Positions 32,268-41,062 of a stretch of DNA of 44,166 nucleotides are shown piece by piece. The stretch spans positions 1-44,166 of the forward strand of contig JAJDNW010000092.1 of the NCBI GenBank assembly GCA_022340465.1, in the 5' to 3' direction. The DNA is from Deltaproteobacteria bacterium. Its GTDB lineage: Bacteria; Desulfobacterota; Desulfobacteria; Desulfobacterales; B30-G6. Position 1 is the stretch's first letter, and each line of letters begins with the position of its first letter. The notes under the pieces were generated by a model. That model was not told the DNA's origin. It made no database searches and was given only the letters and a program-made list of their open reading frames with translations. Made by a program: the position numbers and the translations under genes.

Positions 32268-33413
32268 ATGGGTGGCACAATGAAAATTGAAGTCGAAAAC
32301 AATGACATACTGCAATCCCTCCGGGATTTTTTCCGTTCCCTTCTCGAAAAGAAAGCCATCGATGCGATTTTGGTTCCCCAAAAGCTTCCCATGAAAAACA
32401 TGGTGATGCCCATGCTTGTTACGGATGCGAAGGACCTTTCGCACGTCGACCCTTTGGCGCCTGTATTCCCTTTGAATGCCGGCAGGATGGCTGCCAGGCT
32501 CACCAAAAAGCCCATCGGGGGCAAAATTCTCGTCGTGTTGCGCACCTGTGAACTGCGGGCCTTCATCGAGCTTGTCAAACTCAAACAGGCGCGCACGGAG
32601 GAGATCATCCTCCTCGGCATCGATTGCCTGGGAGCCTTTCAGAACCGGGACTACTTCGAACTGGTAGGAGACGATCCTTCCGAAACCACGCGTCTGTTCC
32701 ATGAAAGCGTTCTGGCCGGCGAAAGCGGCGCCATCAAGGGCTTTGAAATCGCACCCGCCTGTCAGACCTGTGAGCATCCCATACCCGAACAGGCGGATAT
32801 CCTCATCGGACTTTACGGTGTCGATACCCATCACAATTTGCTCGTTCAGGCCAACACGCAATCCGGCGAGGATTTTCTGGAAGGCGCGCACCTGTCTCCG
32901 GCGGCGTCGCCTTCACGGCGAAAAGCGGTCGTCGATGCCCTCCTGAAGGATCGAAAGGCCCGCCGGGACGCCATGTTTGCCAACACCCGGCAACAGATCG
33001 ACGGCATTGAAAAACTGACGACCTACTTCGCCAACTGCGTCAATTGCTACAATTGCAGGGTTGCCTGTCCGGTTTGTTACTGCAGGGAATGTGTCTTTTC
33101 CACGGATGTGTTCGAACACGAACCATCCCAGTACCTGGGGTGGTCCAAACGAAAGGGCATGATCAAAATGCCGACAGACACCGTTTTTTACCATTTAACC
33201 CGGCTGGCCCATATGAGCACGGCCTGCATCGGATGCGGTCAATGCTCCAATGCCTGTCCCAATGATATTCCGGTCATGGAGGTCTTTCGCACCATTGCCC
33301 ATCGTTCCCAGAAAGCTTTCGGCTACGAGGCCGGCCGGAGTCTCGATGAAAAGCCACCGCTGTCCGAGTTCCGGGAGAAAGAATTTGAAGATATCGTCGG
33401 AATGGGAGATTAG
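32268..33413 (+). CDS. FdhB/FrhB-like iron-sulfur subunit
   Basis: A 381-residue protein of the coenzyme F420 hydrogenase/dehydrogenase beta-subunit superfamily. An N-terminal domain (about 1-200) contains VVLRTCELRAFIELVKL and IILLGIDCLGAF, common to this family. The C-terminal iron-sulfur part contains CVNCYNCRVACPVCYCREC (257-275) and CIGCGQCSNACPN (about 320-332), enough for two or more [4Fe-4S] clusters. In bacteria without F420 such subunits usually feed electrons from formate dehydrogenase or ferredoxin; the direct donor here is unknown because no catalytic formate dehydrogenase or hydrogenase subunit is in the window. GGAGG precedes the ATG by 5 nt. Confidence 0.88.
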   Translation: MGGTMKIEVENNDILQSLRDFFRSLLEKKAIDAILVPQKLPMKNMVMPMLVTDAKDLSHVDPLAPVFPLNAGRMAARLTKKPIGGKILVVLRTCELRAFIELVKLKQARTEEIILLGIDCLGAFQNRDYFELVGDDPSETTRLFHESVLAGESGAIKGFEIAPACQTCEHPIPEQADILIGLYGVDTHHNLLVQANTQSGEDFLEGAHLSPAASPSRRKAVVDALLKDRKARRDAMFANTRQQIDGIEKLTTYFANCVNCYNCRVACPVCYCRECVFSTDVFEHEPSQYLGWSKRKGMIKMPTDTVFYHLTRLAHMSTACIGCGQCSNACPNDIPVMEVFRTIAHRSQKAFGYEAGRSLDEKPPLSEFREKEFEDIVGMGD

Positions 33414-33501
33414 CTGTCGACTCCTCCCCGATGCCTGTCAGCGTTCAGGAAAAAACCGCTGCCAGTGACATGTGACGGAGTCCACTTACCAGGAGGCTTG
33501 A

Positions 33502-36500
33502 ATGCATAAAAAAATCGGCAAAGCCCTTGTTGTCGGCGCCGGTATCGGCGGCATCCGCGCAGCGCTGGATTTGGCGGAAACGGGTTATGGCGTCACCCTT
33601 ATCGACAAATCGCCCCACATCGGCGGTATTCTGAGCAAACTCGATTATCAGTTTCCAACGAATCATTGCGGCATGTGCAAAATGCTGCCGCTGGTGGACC
33701 GGGACAAATCCTCCCAGTACTGCCTCCGCAAAGGACTTTTTCACGAAAATATCGAGATCCTTCTATCCACCGAGCTCATCGCCGTTGACGGCGAAGCCGG
33801 ACAGTACACCGCCCAACTGAAACAGAGGCCCAACTGGGTGGATGCGAACAAGTGCATCGGGTGTGCCCTGTGCGTCGATGCCTGCCCGGTGGAGGTGCCG
33901 GATGAATTCAATGAGGGCATGAGTAAAAGAAAGGCCATTTACCTTCCGGTCCCCCACGCCATCCCCAATCCATTCATAATCGACATGGCCGCCTGCACGC
34001 GATGTGGGGAATGCGAAAAAATCTGTCCCACAGGCGCCATTCGGCTTTCCGAACAGGCTAGAAGCGAATTCAAGATTCTTGTGGTGGATGATGAACTGAT
34101 CGTGCGTGACTCGCTCAAAGAATTGCTCGGGGAGGAGGGATTTGCCGTCCAAATGGCGGCCTCGGGTTCCGAGGCGCTGGAAAAACTGGATGTGGAAACA
34201 TATCATCTCATGCTGACGGACATCAAAATGCCCGGTATGGACGGCGTCGAGCTGCTCGGGGTCGCAAAAGAAAAGTGCCCGGATCTTACCGTCATCATGA
34301 TGACGGCGTATGCCACCGTCGAAACGGCGGTCGAAGCCATGAAAATAGGTGCGTTGGATTATCTGATCAAACCTTTCGATCCCGACAAAATGATTCCCAT
34401 GCTCCTCGATATCTACGCAGACTTCGAGGCCGCCGGCGGTCTCGAAAGGGAAGTCGGCGCCATTGTGCTGTGCGGGGGCACCGACTACTATCGGCCCGAA
34501 ACCGGAAAAAACGCCTATGGCTATGGAATTATACCCAACGTGGTGACCAGTATGGAATTTGAACGAATGCTGAGCGGACTGGGGCCGGCACAGGGCCGCC
34601 TTGTGCGGCCATCCGACGGTAAACCGGTGCGCAATATCGGCTGGATTCAGTGCGTCGGCTCCCGGGACCTCCAGTCGAACGCCGATTTCTGTTCGAGCAT
34701 CTGCTGCATGCATGCCATAAAGGAAGCGCTGCTGGCCAAGGAGAAAAGCACCGACGATGTCGAAACGACCCTGTTCTACATGGACATGCGCACATTTGAA
34801 AAATCCTTCCAGCGGTACCGGGATTCCGCGGAAAAAACGCATGGGGTTCGATTCCTGAGAGGAAGGGTCCACTCCACCGAACAAAACGTCGCGGGGGATG
34901 TCGTCGTTCGATACGCGGAGCCCGACGGCACCGCCCGGAACATGTCACTCGACCTGATGGTGCTCTCCCTGGGGCAGCGACCGGCCAAAGGCGCCGATAT
35001 GCTGGCGAACATGCTGGATCTCGGTCAGAATCAATGGGGCTTTTTGGACACCCTTCCCTTTTACGCCACACGGACGCAACGGGAAGGGGTCTTTATCGGC
35101 GGCGCTTTTTCGGGCCTGACGGATATAAGCAATTCCGTTATACAGTCATCGGCCGCCGCCCTGGCGGCATCGAGCGCCATCCATTCGTCCGGGGGCGGGC
35201 TGGCGCCGGAGGTTTCCAGCGTTGCGCCGCTGCGGGATGTTTCGCGCGAACGGCCTGAAATACTCGTGATTCTCTGCACCTGCGACGAAACGCTTTCCGA
35301 CGGCCTCGATGTCGACGCCATGGCAAATGCGCTGCAAAACGATCCGTCGGTCAAATGGGTCGAGCGGCTGCGGCAGGCCTGTACGGAAACCGGCTGGAAC
35401 GAGTTGACCGAACACATCAAGGACCGTCGGCCGAATCGGGTCGTTATCGGTGCCTGCCGGCCCTATGTGTACGCCCGAAAATTGAACGAGCTGTCCAAGG
35501 CAACCGGACTCCCGCCCTCGCTGATGGATGTGGTGGACATCCGGACACCGCTTTTCGGATTTGCCGAAACCGACCCGGAAGACAGGCAAAGGGTTGTTTT
35601 GAGTGCCCTTAAAACGGGCATCGCCGGGCAACAATATGCAGACCCGGCGCCCGTTCCGACCTGCCCCGTTCGACAAAAAGCACTGGTTGTGGGTGGCGGA
35701 ATCGCCGGCTTGACGGCGGCGCTGGGCATTGCCGATCATGGGTTTCGTGTCGACGTGGTGGAAAAATCCGATGAACTTGGCGGCAATCTGAATTGGATGA
35801 AAAACACCATCGAAGGACACGACACAGCGTCACTTTTGGAAGAAACCGTCGCCAGGGTACACAAGCACCGACTGATAGACACGCACACGGCGTCGCGGAT
35901 CGTATCCTCGTTTGGCGACGTCGGCTCTTTTTTTACGACCATTCAGGACGAGAAAGGTGTCCCGCTTGACCTGCAACACGGGGTGACGGTTCTGGCCACC
36001 GGCGGCTGCGAAGCGCCGGCCGAAAGTTATGCATACGGCAGGCACGACGGAATTTTAACCCAGAAGGAGTTTGCGTGCCGGCTGGCATCCGAACAGATCG
36101 ACCCGGCTGCAATAGACTCGGTCGTGATGATTCAATGCGTGGGCAGCCGGGAAGCCCCGAGAAACTACTGCAGCCGGATCTGCTGCGCCGCTTCGTTGAA
36201 ATACGCGCTTCAATTGAAGGCGGGCAACCCGGGTATCAACATCTACGTTCTATACAGAGACATGATGGCATTCGGTTTTCTGGAATCCTACTACACCAGC
36301 GCCAGAAAAGCCGGTGTCGTGTTCATTCAATACCATGTCGACCGCAAGCCGGTTGTTCATGTGGACGGCGGCAAGCTCTCGGTGACGACCGTCGAACCGA
36401 TAATCGGCCGGCCCATTGAAATCAAACCGAATCTCGTAATTCTGGCCACGGGGATTGTGCCGAACCTGACCCGGGAACTGGCGGCGGTTTTCGACATTGC

Positions 36501-36918
36501 CATCGACCCGGACGGCTTTTTCCAGGAGGCCGAACCCAAATGGCGGCCTGTCGACGCCATCAAGGAGGGGGTGTTTGCCTGCGGGCTCACGCATTCGCCG
36601 CGCTCGGTTACGGAATCCATCGCCACCGCCGAAGCCGCTGCAGAGCGGTGCCTGAGAATTCTCACCAGGCACAATCTGCCGTCCGGAAAACTGGTGGCGC
36701 AAGTCCGGCACAACCTCTGCAGCCTGTGCGAACGCTGTATCGACGCCTGCCCGTACGGCGCCCGCGCACTGGACATGGACAAAGAAAGGGTCGAGGTCAA
36801 CCCGGTGATGTGCCAGGGATGCGGCTCGTGTGCTGCCGTTTGTCCCAACGACGCATCCATCCTGGCAGGGTTCCCGAAACAGCAAATGTTCCAGATACTG
36901 GATGCGGCCGTGATATGA
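33502..36918 (+). CDS. Tandem HdrA protein with an inserted CheY-like receiver domain
   Basis: An 1138-residue protein. Module 1 starts with FAD loop ALVVGAGIGGIRAALDLA and the HdrA Cys pair HCGMC (56-59), then two ferredoxin motifs (CIGCALCVDACP; CTRCGECEKICP, ending near 178). A complete receiver domain occupies about 190-310. It has DD196-197 in VVDDE, phosphoacceptor Asp240 in LTDIKMPGMDG, Thr268 in MMTAYA and Lys290 in LIKPFDP. The HdrA fold then resumes (YYRPETGKNAYGYG...; CVGSRD...CSSICCMHA). Module 2 (about 585-1138) has an HdrA N-terminal domain, FAD loop [12 protein letters not shown] (729-740), CVGSRE, and C-terminal CSLCERCIDAC (1073-1083) and CQGCGSCAAVC. AGGAGG precedes the ATG. 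All receiver residues needed for phosphorylation are intact, so the enzyme itself may be a two-component output. Confidence 0.93.
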   Translation: MHKKIGKALVVGAGIGGIRAALDLAETGYGVTLIDKSPHIGGILSKLDYQFPTNHCGMCKMLPLVDRDKSSQYCLRKGLFHENIEILLSTELIAVDGEAGQYTAQLKQRPNWVDANKCIGCALCVDACPVEVPDEFNEGMSKRKAIYLPVPHAIPNPFIIDMAACTRCGECEKICPTGAIRLSEQARSEFKILVVDDELIVRDSLKELLGEEGFAVQMAASGSEALEKLDVETYHLMLTDIKMPGMDGVELLGVAKEKCPDLTVIMMTAYATVETAVEAMKIGALDYLIKPFDPDKMIPMLLDIYADFEAAGGLEREVGAIVLCGGTDYYRPETGKNAYGYGIIPNVVTSMEFERMLSGLGPAQGRLVRPSDGKPVRNIGWIQCVGSRDLQSNADFCSSICCMHAIKEALLAKEKSTDDVETTLFYMDMRTFEKSFQRYRDSAEKTHGVRFLRGRVHSTEQNVAGDVVVRYAEPDGTARNMSLDLMVLSLGQRPAKGADMLANMLDLGQNQWGFLDTLPFYATRTQREGVFIGGAFSGLTDISNSVIQSSAAALAASSAIHSSGGGLAPEVSSVAPLRDVSRERPEILVILCTCDETLSDGLDVDAMANALQNDPSVKWVERLRQACTETGWNELTEHIKDRRPNRVVIGACRPYVYARKLNELSKATGLPPSLMDVVDIRTPLFGFAETDPEDRQRVVLSALKTGIAGQQYADPAPVPTCPVRQKALVVGGGIAGLTAALGIADHGFRVDVVEKSDELGGNLNWMKNTIEGHDTASLLEETVARVHKHRLIDTHTASRIVSSFGDVGSFFTTIQDEKGVPLDLQHGVTVLATGGCEAPAESYAYGRHDGILTQKEFACRLASEQIDPAAIDSVVMIQCVGSREAPRNYCSRICCAASLKYALQLKAGNPGINIYVLYRDMMAFGFLESYYTSARKAGVVFIQYHVDRKPVVHVDGGKLSVTTVEPIIGRPIEIKPNLVILATGIVPNLTRELAAVFDIAIDPDGFFQEAEPKWRPVDAIKEGVFACGLTHSPRSVTESIATAEAAAERCLRILTRHNLPSGKLVAQVRHNLCSLCERCIDACPYGARALDMDKERVEVNPVMCQGCGSCAAVCPNDASILAGFPKQQMFQILDAAVI

Positions 36919-37021
36919 GAGGAGTATCTGGCCTGGTTGCCAGAAAAAACGTTCAGAATGGGGTGCATGGCTTTAGTACGGTATAGACATGGCAATCGGT
37001 TAAATCTGAGGGGGTGATCAC

Positions 37022-37594
37022 ATGCATACGACAGCCTTTGACGAGGGAACGCCGGAACCCGGAGACAGACCGGAAAGAGACCCTCTTGACAGCATCAGAG
37101 AGATGGTCCTCCCGTGTATTCAGTGCGGCACCTGCACCGGTTCGTGCCCCAATGCGTTTGCCATGGACAAAACCCCCCGGCGGATGTGGCGTATGGTGCT
37201 CATGGGTGAGACGGATGCCATTTTCAACAGCCGGACATTCATTCTGTGCTCGTCATGCTACTACTGCACGCTCAGATGTCCGCGCGGGCTGCCCCTGACC
37301 GATGCCATGAACGCCCTCAAGCAGATTGCCGCCAGAAACAACCTGGCCAAATACAAGCCGAGCATTCTGTTTTACAAGAAGTTTATTGAAAGTGTCAGGC
37401 GTCACGGCCGGGTCAGGGAAATGGAATTCATGACCCTGTACTTCGGTGCGCTCAAAAGCCCTTTGGTGCCCTTCAAGTTCGCCCCCCTGGGCGTGAAGCT
37501 ATTGCAAAAAGGTAAGGTGTCGTTCCAGGTACCGTCCAAAGGAACGGCGCCCCTGGAAAAGCTTTTTCAAAAGGTGATGGAGTTGGAACGTTGA
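37022..37594 (+). CDS. hdrC: HdrC-like heterodisulfide reductase iron-sulfur subunit
   Basis: A 190-residue soluble HdrC with two classical [4Fe-4S] motifs, CIQCGTCTGSCPN (about 37-49) and CSSCYYCTLRCP (about 80-91). It would conduct electrons from HdrA to the catalytic HdrB. The C-terminal 90 residues (NNLAKYKPSILFYKKFIESVRRHGR) are helical as in the family. GAGGGGGTGATC precedes the ATG. It is separated from the HdrA-receiver gene by about 100 nt, and the stop codon lies inside the first unit of a three-copy 18-bp repeat that fills the gap to hdrB. Confidence 0.93.
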   Translation: MHTTAFDEGTPEPGDRPERDPLDSIREMVLPCIQCGTCTGSCPNAFAMDKTPRRMWRMVLMGETDAIFNSRTFILCSSCYYCTLRCPRGLPLTDAMNALKQIAARNNLAKYKPSILFYKKFIESVRRHGRVREMEFMTLYFGALKSPLVPFKFAPLGVKLLQKGKVSFQVPSKGTAPLEKLFQKVMELER

Positions 37595-37641
37595 ATAAAC
37601 CTCAGCGTTGAAATAAACCCAAGCGTTGAAAAAAACCGCGC
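37589..37641. repeat. Three tandem copies of an ~18-bp unit
   Basis: CGTTGAATAAACCTCAG (37589-37605), CGTTGAAATAAACCCAAG (37606-37623) and CGTTGAAAAAAACCGCGC (37624-37641) follow one another directly between the end of hdrC and the start of hdrB. The first copy contains the hdrC stop codon. Confidence 0.75.
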
Positions 37642-37665
37642 CAAAGCGCCAATGAGGGAAAGGGT

Positions 37666-38550
37666 ATGAAATACGTATACTATCCCGGCTGTTCACTGGA
37701 AGGAACCGCCAGGGAATATGATCTGGCCACCCGTGCCATGCTGCAGGCCGTTGGTGTCGAATTAATCGAAATAGAAAACTGGACATGCTGCGGCGCCAGC
37801 GCAGCGGAACCCATCAGTCGTCTTTTATCCCTTGCCCTGCCCGCCAGAAATATCGCCTTGGCGGAAGCGCATACCGACATCGATGACATTCTCGTACCGT
37901 GCAGCGCATGCTACCTCAATCTGAAAAAAGTTACCGAAACCGTCAAAAAGGAGCCTGCAACCCTCTCAACCCTCAACGGTGTTCTGGCCGAAGAGGGGCT
38001 GGAATTGAAGCGGCCGATGAATGTGCGGCACCTTCTGGATGTGCTTGCCAACGATCTCGGCGCCCGGCCCATAGGGGACCGGCTGCAAACCCCTATGTCC
38101 GGTTTCTCAATTGCCCCGTATTACGGTTGTCAGTGCCTGCGGCCTTACGCCGATTTCGACGATCCTGAAGCGCCGACATCCATGGAGGCCCTGATCGAAG
38201 CCACGGGCGCAACCGTGTTCGATTGGGAAATGGGGGGCAGATGCTGCGGCGCTTCCCACATGAACACCAAAATGGACGTCGCCCTGGAGCTGGTCGGTGC
38301 CATTCTGGAAGCCGCCCACGGGGCGGATGCCATCGTAACGGTTTGCCCCATGTGCCAGATGAACCTGGAGGCCTATCAGAAAAAAATATCGGGAATGCAT
38401 CGTAAAAACCTGCAGGTGACGATTCTTTACCTGCCCCAACTGCTGGGCTTGGCCATGGGGCTGCAGGACAGGTCATTGGGCCTTGGGCTGAATCTGGCCG
38501 TCACCGGCGGATTCAACTCCAAGTGGCACCGTGCCGTCGAAGCGGCATGA
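37666..38550 (+). CDS. hdrB: HdrB-like heterodisulfide reductase catalytic subunit
   Basis: A 294-residue protein with two CCG domains. The first has YYPGCSLEG, CCGAS and PCSACYLNL; the second has YYGCQCLRP, CCGASHMN and CPMCQMNLE. In methanogen HdrB these cysteines carry two noncubane [4Fe-4S] clusters that split CoM-S-S-CoB. In bacteria the disulfide substrate is unknown, with DsrC-type proteins or small thiols as possibilities. GAGGGAAAGGGT precedes the ATG. It closes the operon that begins at 27916; 88 nt without an obvious terminator separate it from the heme-kinase gene, so read-through is possible. Confidence 0.94.
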   Translation: MKYVYYPGCSLEGTAREYDLATRAMLQAVGVELIEIENWTCCGASAAEPISRLLSLALPARNIALAEAHTDIDDILVPCSACYLNLKKVTETVKKEPATLSTLNGVLAEEGLELKRPMNVRHLLDVLANDLGARPIGDRLQTPMSGFSIAPYYGCQCLRPYADFDDPEAPTSMEALIEATGATVFDWEMGGRCCGASHMNTKMDVALELVGAILEAAHGADAIVTVCPMCQMNLEAYQKKISGMHRKNLQVTILYLPQLLGLAMGLQDRSLGLGLNLAVTGGFNSKWHRAVEAA

Positions 38551-38638
38551 TGACCTTTTAGAAAATTATGGATCTAGCTACAGCATTAAGGCGCGGGCCG
38601 GCAAGCAAACCTTCGTTGGTAGATAGTACCGAAAAATT

Positions 38639-40924
38639 ATGCTGAACATTTTTAGCAAAATCCGACGACGACTCGTATCGAAGCTGATCCTCACAGTAGG
38701 GTTCGTCTTTCTGTTCTCGATCACGACGTGGGCCTATTTCAACATCGATTATCAAAAAGAAAAGCTCATGCAGAACATCGTCAATGCAACCGACAGGCTG
38801 ACGTCCACCATACGCCTGGGCACCCACTATGCCATGATGCTCAATTCCCGGGACGACATCAACCAGATCATCACCAATATCGGGAAACAGCCCGAAATAA
38901 AACACATCCGCATCTACAACAAATCGGGTGAAATCAAATACTCCAACCACGCATCGGAAGTAAACTCGGCCACCAACATCAAGGCGGAAGCCTGCAATAT
39001 CTGCCACCGCTCGAAACCGCCTCTGACCGAACTGGCGCTGAACCGGAGAACCCGGTTTTTCAACGACCCGTCCGGAGAACGGCTCCTGGGCATCATCAGC
39101 CCGATTCGCAACGAGCCCGGTTGTGCAGAGGGCTGCCATGTGCACCCTGAAAACAAGAAAATCCTGGGCGCCCTGGACCTGGTTGTCTCCCTGAAGGAAA
39201 CCGACCGGGAGATTATCATCGCCCAGAGAAGAATCTTCGTGCTGGCCTTTACCGTCTTTCTGCTCACCTCGATCATCATTCTGGTTTTCGTGCTGACCTT
39301 CGTAAACCGCCCCATTAAAAAACTGATCGAAGATACGCGCCTGATTGCCCAGGGGAAATATCCCGGAGAAGTCGAAATAGATCGGGAGGACGAGATGGGG
39401 CAACTCGCAGCCGCCATCCACCAGATGAGCGAAAAAATCGCGCAGAAACAGGCCGCCCTGAACCAGCAGAGGGATGAATACATGGACCTTTTCCAGCGGG
39501 TTCCCTGCCTGATCACGGTTCAAGACCGGTCCTTCAAACTGATCCGCTACAACCAGGAGTTCGCCGACAAATTCGACCCCCAGCCGGGAGAGCACTGCTA
39601 CGAAGCCTACAAAGGCCGTTCCGAAAAATGCCGGTCGTGTCCGGTAGAAAAAACGTTTAGCGACGGGCAATCCTACTCCACGGAAGAGACGGGTGTGGAC
39701 AAAGACGGGTCCATCAAGCATTGGATCGTCAGGTCATCCCCCATTTTCAACGAAAAGGGCGACATCGTGGCCGCCATGGAAATATCCCTCGACATCACCG
39801 CCAGAAGGCTTCTGGAAGTCGAGTTGGAACAATCCGAAAAAAAATACCACGCCATTTTCAACAATATCCCCAACCCGGTGTTTGTCCTCGACCAGAACAA
39901 CTTCGAAATCCTGGACAGCAACAACAGCGTGGCAACCGTGTACGGTTACACCGCGGACGAGATCAGGGGGCGCACCTTCCTGGAGCTGTTCCGAACCGAC
40001 GAAACCGAGCACTATGCCTTCAAGCTGCGCACCGCCTCCATCATCAACCAGGCCCGGCACATCGGAAAGGACGGCAAGGAGCTGTTCGTCAACATCCGCA
40101 TGTCACCCTCGGAGTACTCCGGACAGCGGGTGCTCCTGGTAACCACCAGCGATATCACCAAACGCCTGGAGACCGAACAGCAGTTGATCCAGGCCAGCAA
40201 AATGGCCACCCTGGGCGAGATGGCCACCGGCGTCGCCCACGAACTCAACCAGCCGCTTTCGGTCATCAAAACGGCCTCCAGTTTCCTGGTGAAAAAGCTC
40301 AACACCCAACAGCCCATCGCGGAGCAAATCCTGGCAACCATGCTCGAAAAGGTCGATGGCAACGTTGACCGGGCCACCAAGATCATCAATCACATGCGAC
40401 AGTTCGCCAGAAAATCGGATGTGGCCATGGAAAAAGTCGATGTCCATTCGGTGCTGGAAAGCGCCTTTGAAATCTTCAGCCAGCAGCTCAAAGTGCGGGG
40501 CATCGAGATCCTGCGCGAGTTCTCCCCGGACCTGCCCAGGGTAAAAGCCGATCCCGGCCGCCTGGAGCAGGTGTTTATCAATCTGCTGCTCAACGCCAGG
40601 GACGCCATCGAGGAACGCTGCAGCGGCCAGCCAGGCAGCGACCAGGAAAAAAGCATCCTCTTGAAAACCTACGCCGACCGGGACCATGTGACCGTCGAGA
40701 TCTGCGACACCGGCGTGGGCATACCGCCCGATATCGTGGAAAAGGTTTTCGAACCCTTTTTCACCACCAAAGAGGTCGGCAGGGGCACCGGCCTGGGACT
40801 GTCGATCAGCTACGGGATCGTCAAAGACTGCGGCGGGGAAATCATGGCCGTGCCCAATCGAGGCCGGGGAACCTGTTTTCGCCTTGTCTTCCCCGCCCTG
40901 AAACCACCGGCGCAACCCGAATAG
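38639..40924 (+). CDS. Membrane histidine kinase with periplasmic c-type heme motifs
   Basis: A 761-residue sensor. TM1 is at about 14-35 and TM2 at about 198-222, with a periplasmic domain of about 160 residues between them. This domain contains CNICH (119-123), a canonical CXXCH heme c site, and CAEGCH (162-167), a CX3CH variant. HAMP follows (about 223-270), then a PAS with [16 protein letters not shown], a second PAS (about 400-515), HisKA with His534 in [14 protein letters not shown], and HATPase motifs [16 protein letters not shown] and [11 protein letters not shown]. Heme attachment outside the membrane would let it sense redox state or a gas ligand. The ATG has a poor ribosome binding site. 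It is followed by a receiver-kinase hybrid. Confidence 0.92.
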   Translation: MLNIFSKIRRRLVSKLILTVGFVFLFSITTWAYFNIDYQKEKLMQNIVNATDRLTSTIRLGTHYAMMLNSRDDINQIITNIGKQPEIKHIRIYNKSGEIKYSNHASEVNSATNIKAEACNICHRSKPPLTELALNRRTRFFNDPSGERLLGIISPIRNEPGCAEGCHVHPENKKILGALDLVVSLKETDREIIIAQRRIFVLAFTVFLLTSIIILVFVLTFVNRPIKKLIEDTRLIAQGKYPGEVEIDREDEMGQLAAAIHQMSEKIAQKQAALNQQRDEYMDLFQRVPCLITVQDRSFKLIRYNQEFADKFDPQPGEHCYEAYKGRSEKCRSCPVEKTFSDGQSYSTEETGVDKDGSIKHWIVRSSPIFNEKGDIVAAMEISLDITARRLLEVELEQSEKKYHAIFNNIPNPVFVLDQNNFEILDSNNSVATVYGYTADEIRGRTFLELFRTDETEHYAFKLRTASIINQARHIGKDGKELFVNIRMSPSEYSGQRVLLVTTSDITKRLETEQQLIQASKMATLGEMATGVAHELNQPLSVIKTASSFLVKKLNTQQPIAEQILATMLEKVDGNVDRATKIINHMRQFARKSDVAMEKVDVHSVLESAFEIFSQQLKVRGIEILREFSPDLPRVKADPGRLEQVFINLLLNARDAIEERCSGQPGSDQEKSILLKTYADRDHVTVEICDTGVGIPPDIVEKVFEPFFTTKEVGRGTGLGLSISYGIVKDCGGEIMAVPNRGRGTCFRLVFPALKPPAQPE

Positions 40925-40965
40925 AGGCCGGCGCTCAGAATCACGGCGGTCGAAGGCCTAAGATG

Positions 40966-41000
40966 AACGTCCAACATCGAAAGCTGAACATCGAACTGGA
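40966..41000. repeat. Degenerate heptamer tandem array (AACATCG type)
   Basis: Units AACGTCC, AACATCG, AAAGCTG, AACATCG, AACTGGA at period 7, between the heme-kinase gene and the receiver-kinase gene. It shares the 18-mer TGAACGTCCAACATCGAA with the reverse complement of the mnmG 3' array. Confidence 0.72.
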
Positions 41001-41062
41001 TGAATAGATTTTATCTCCTGCACATACAGCAGGAGGCGACATGAGTTCGGGAGAGGTTATGC

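Noticed and set aside
33763-34884. A 373-codon minus-strand frame opposite the HdrA-receiver gene
   Set aside because: It is a shadow of a gene with intact ferredoxin and receiver motifs.
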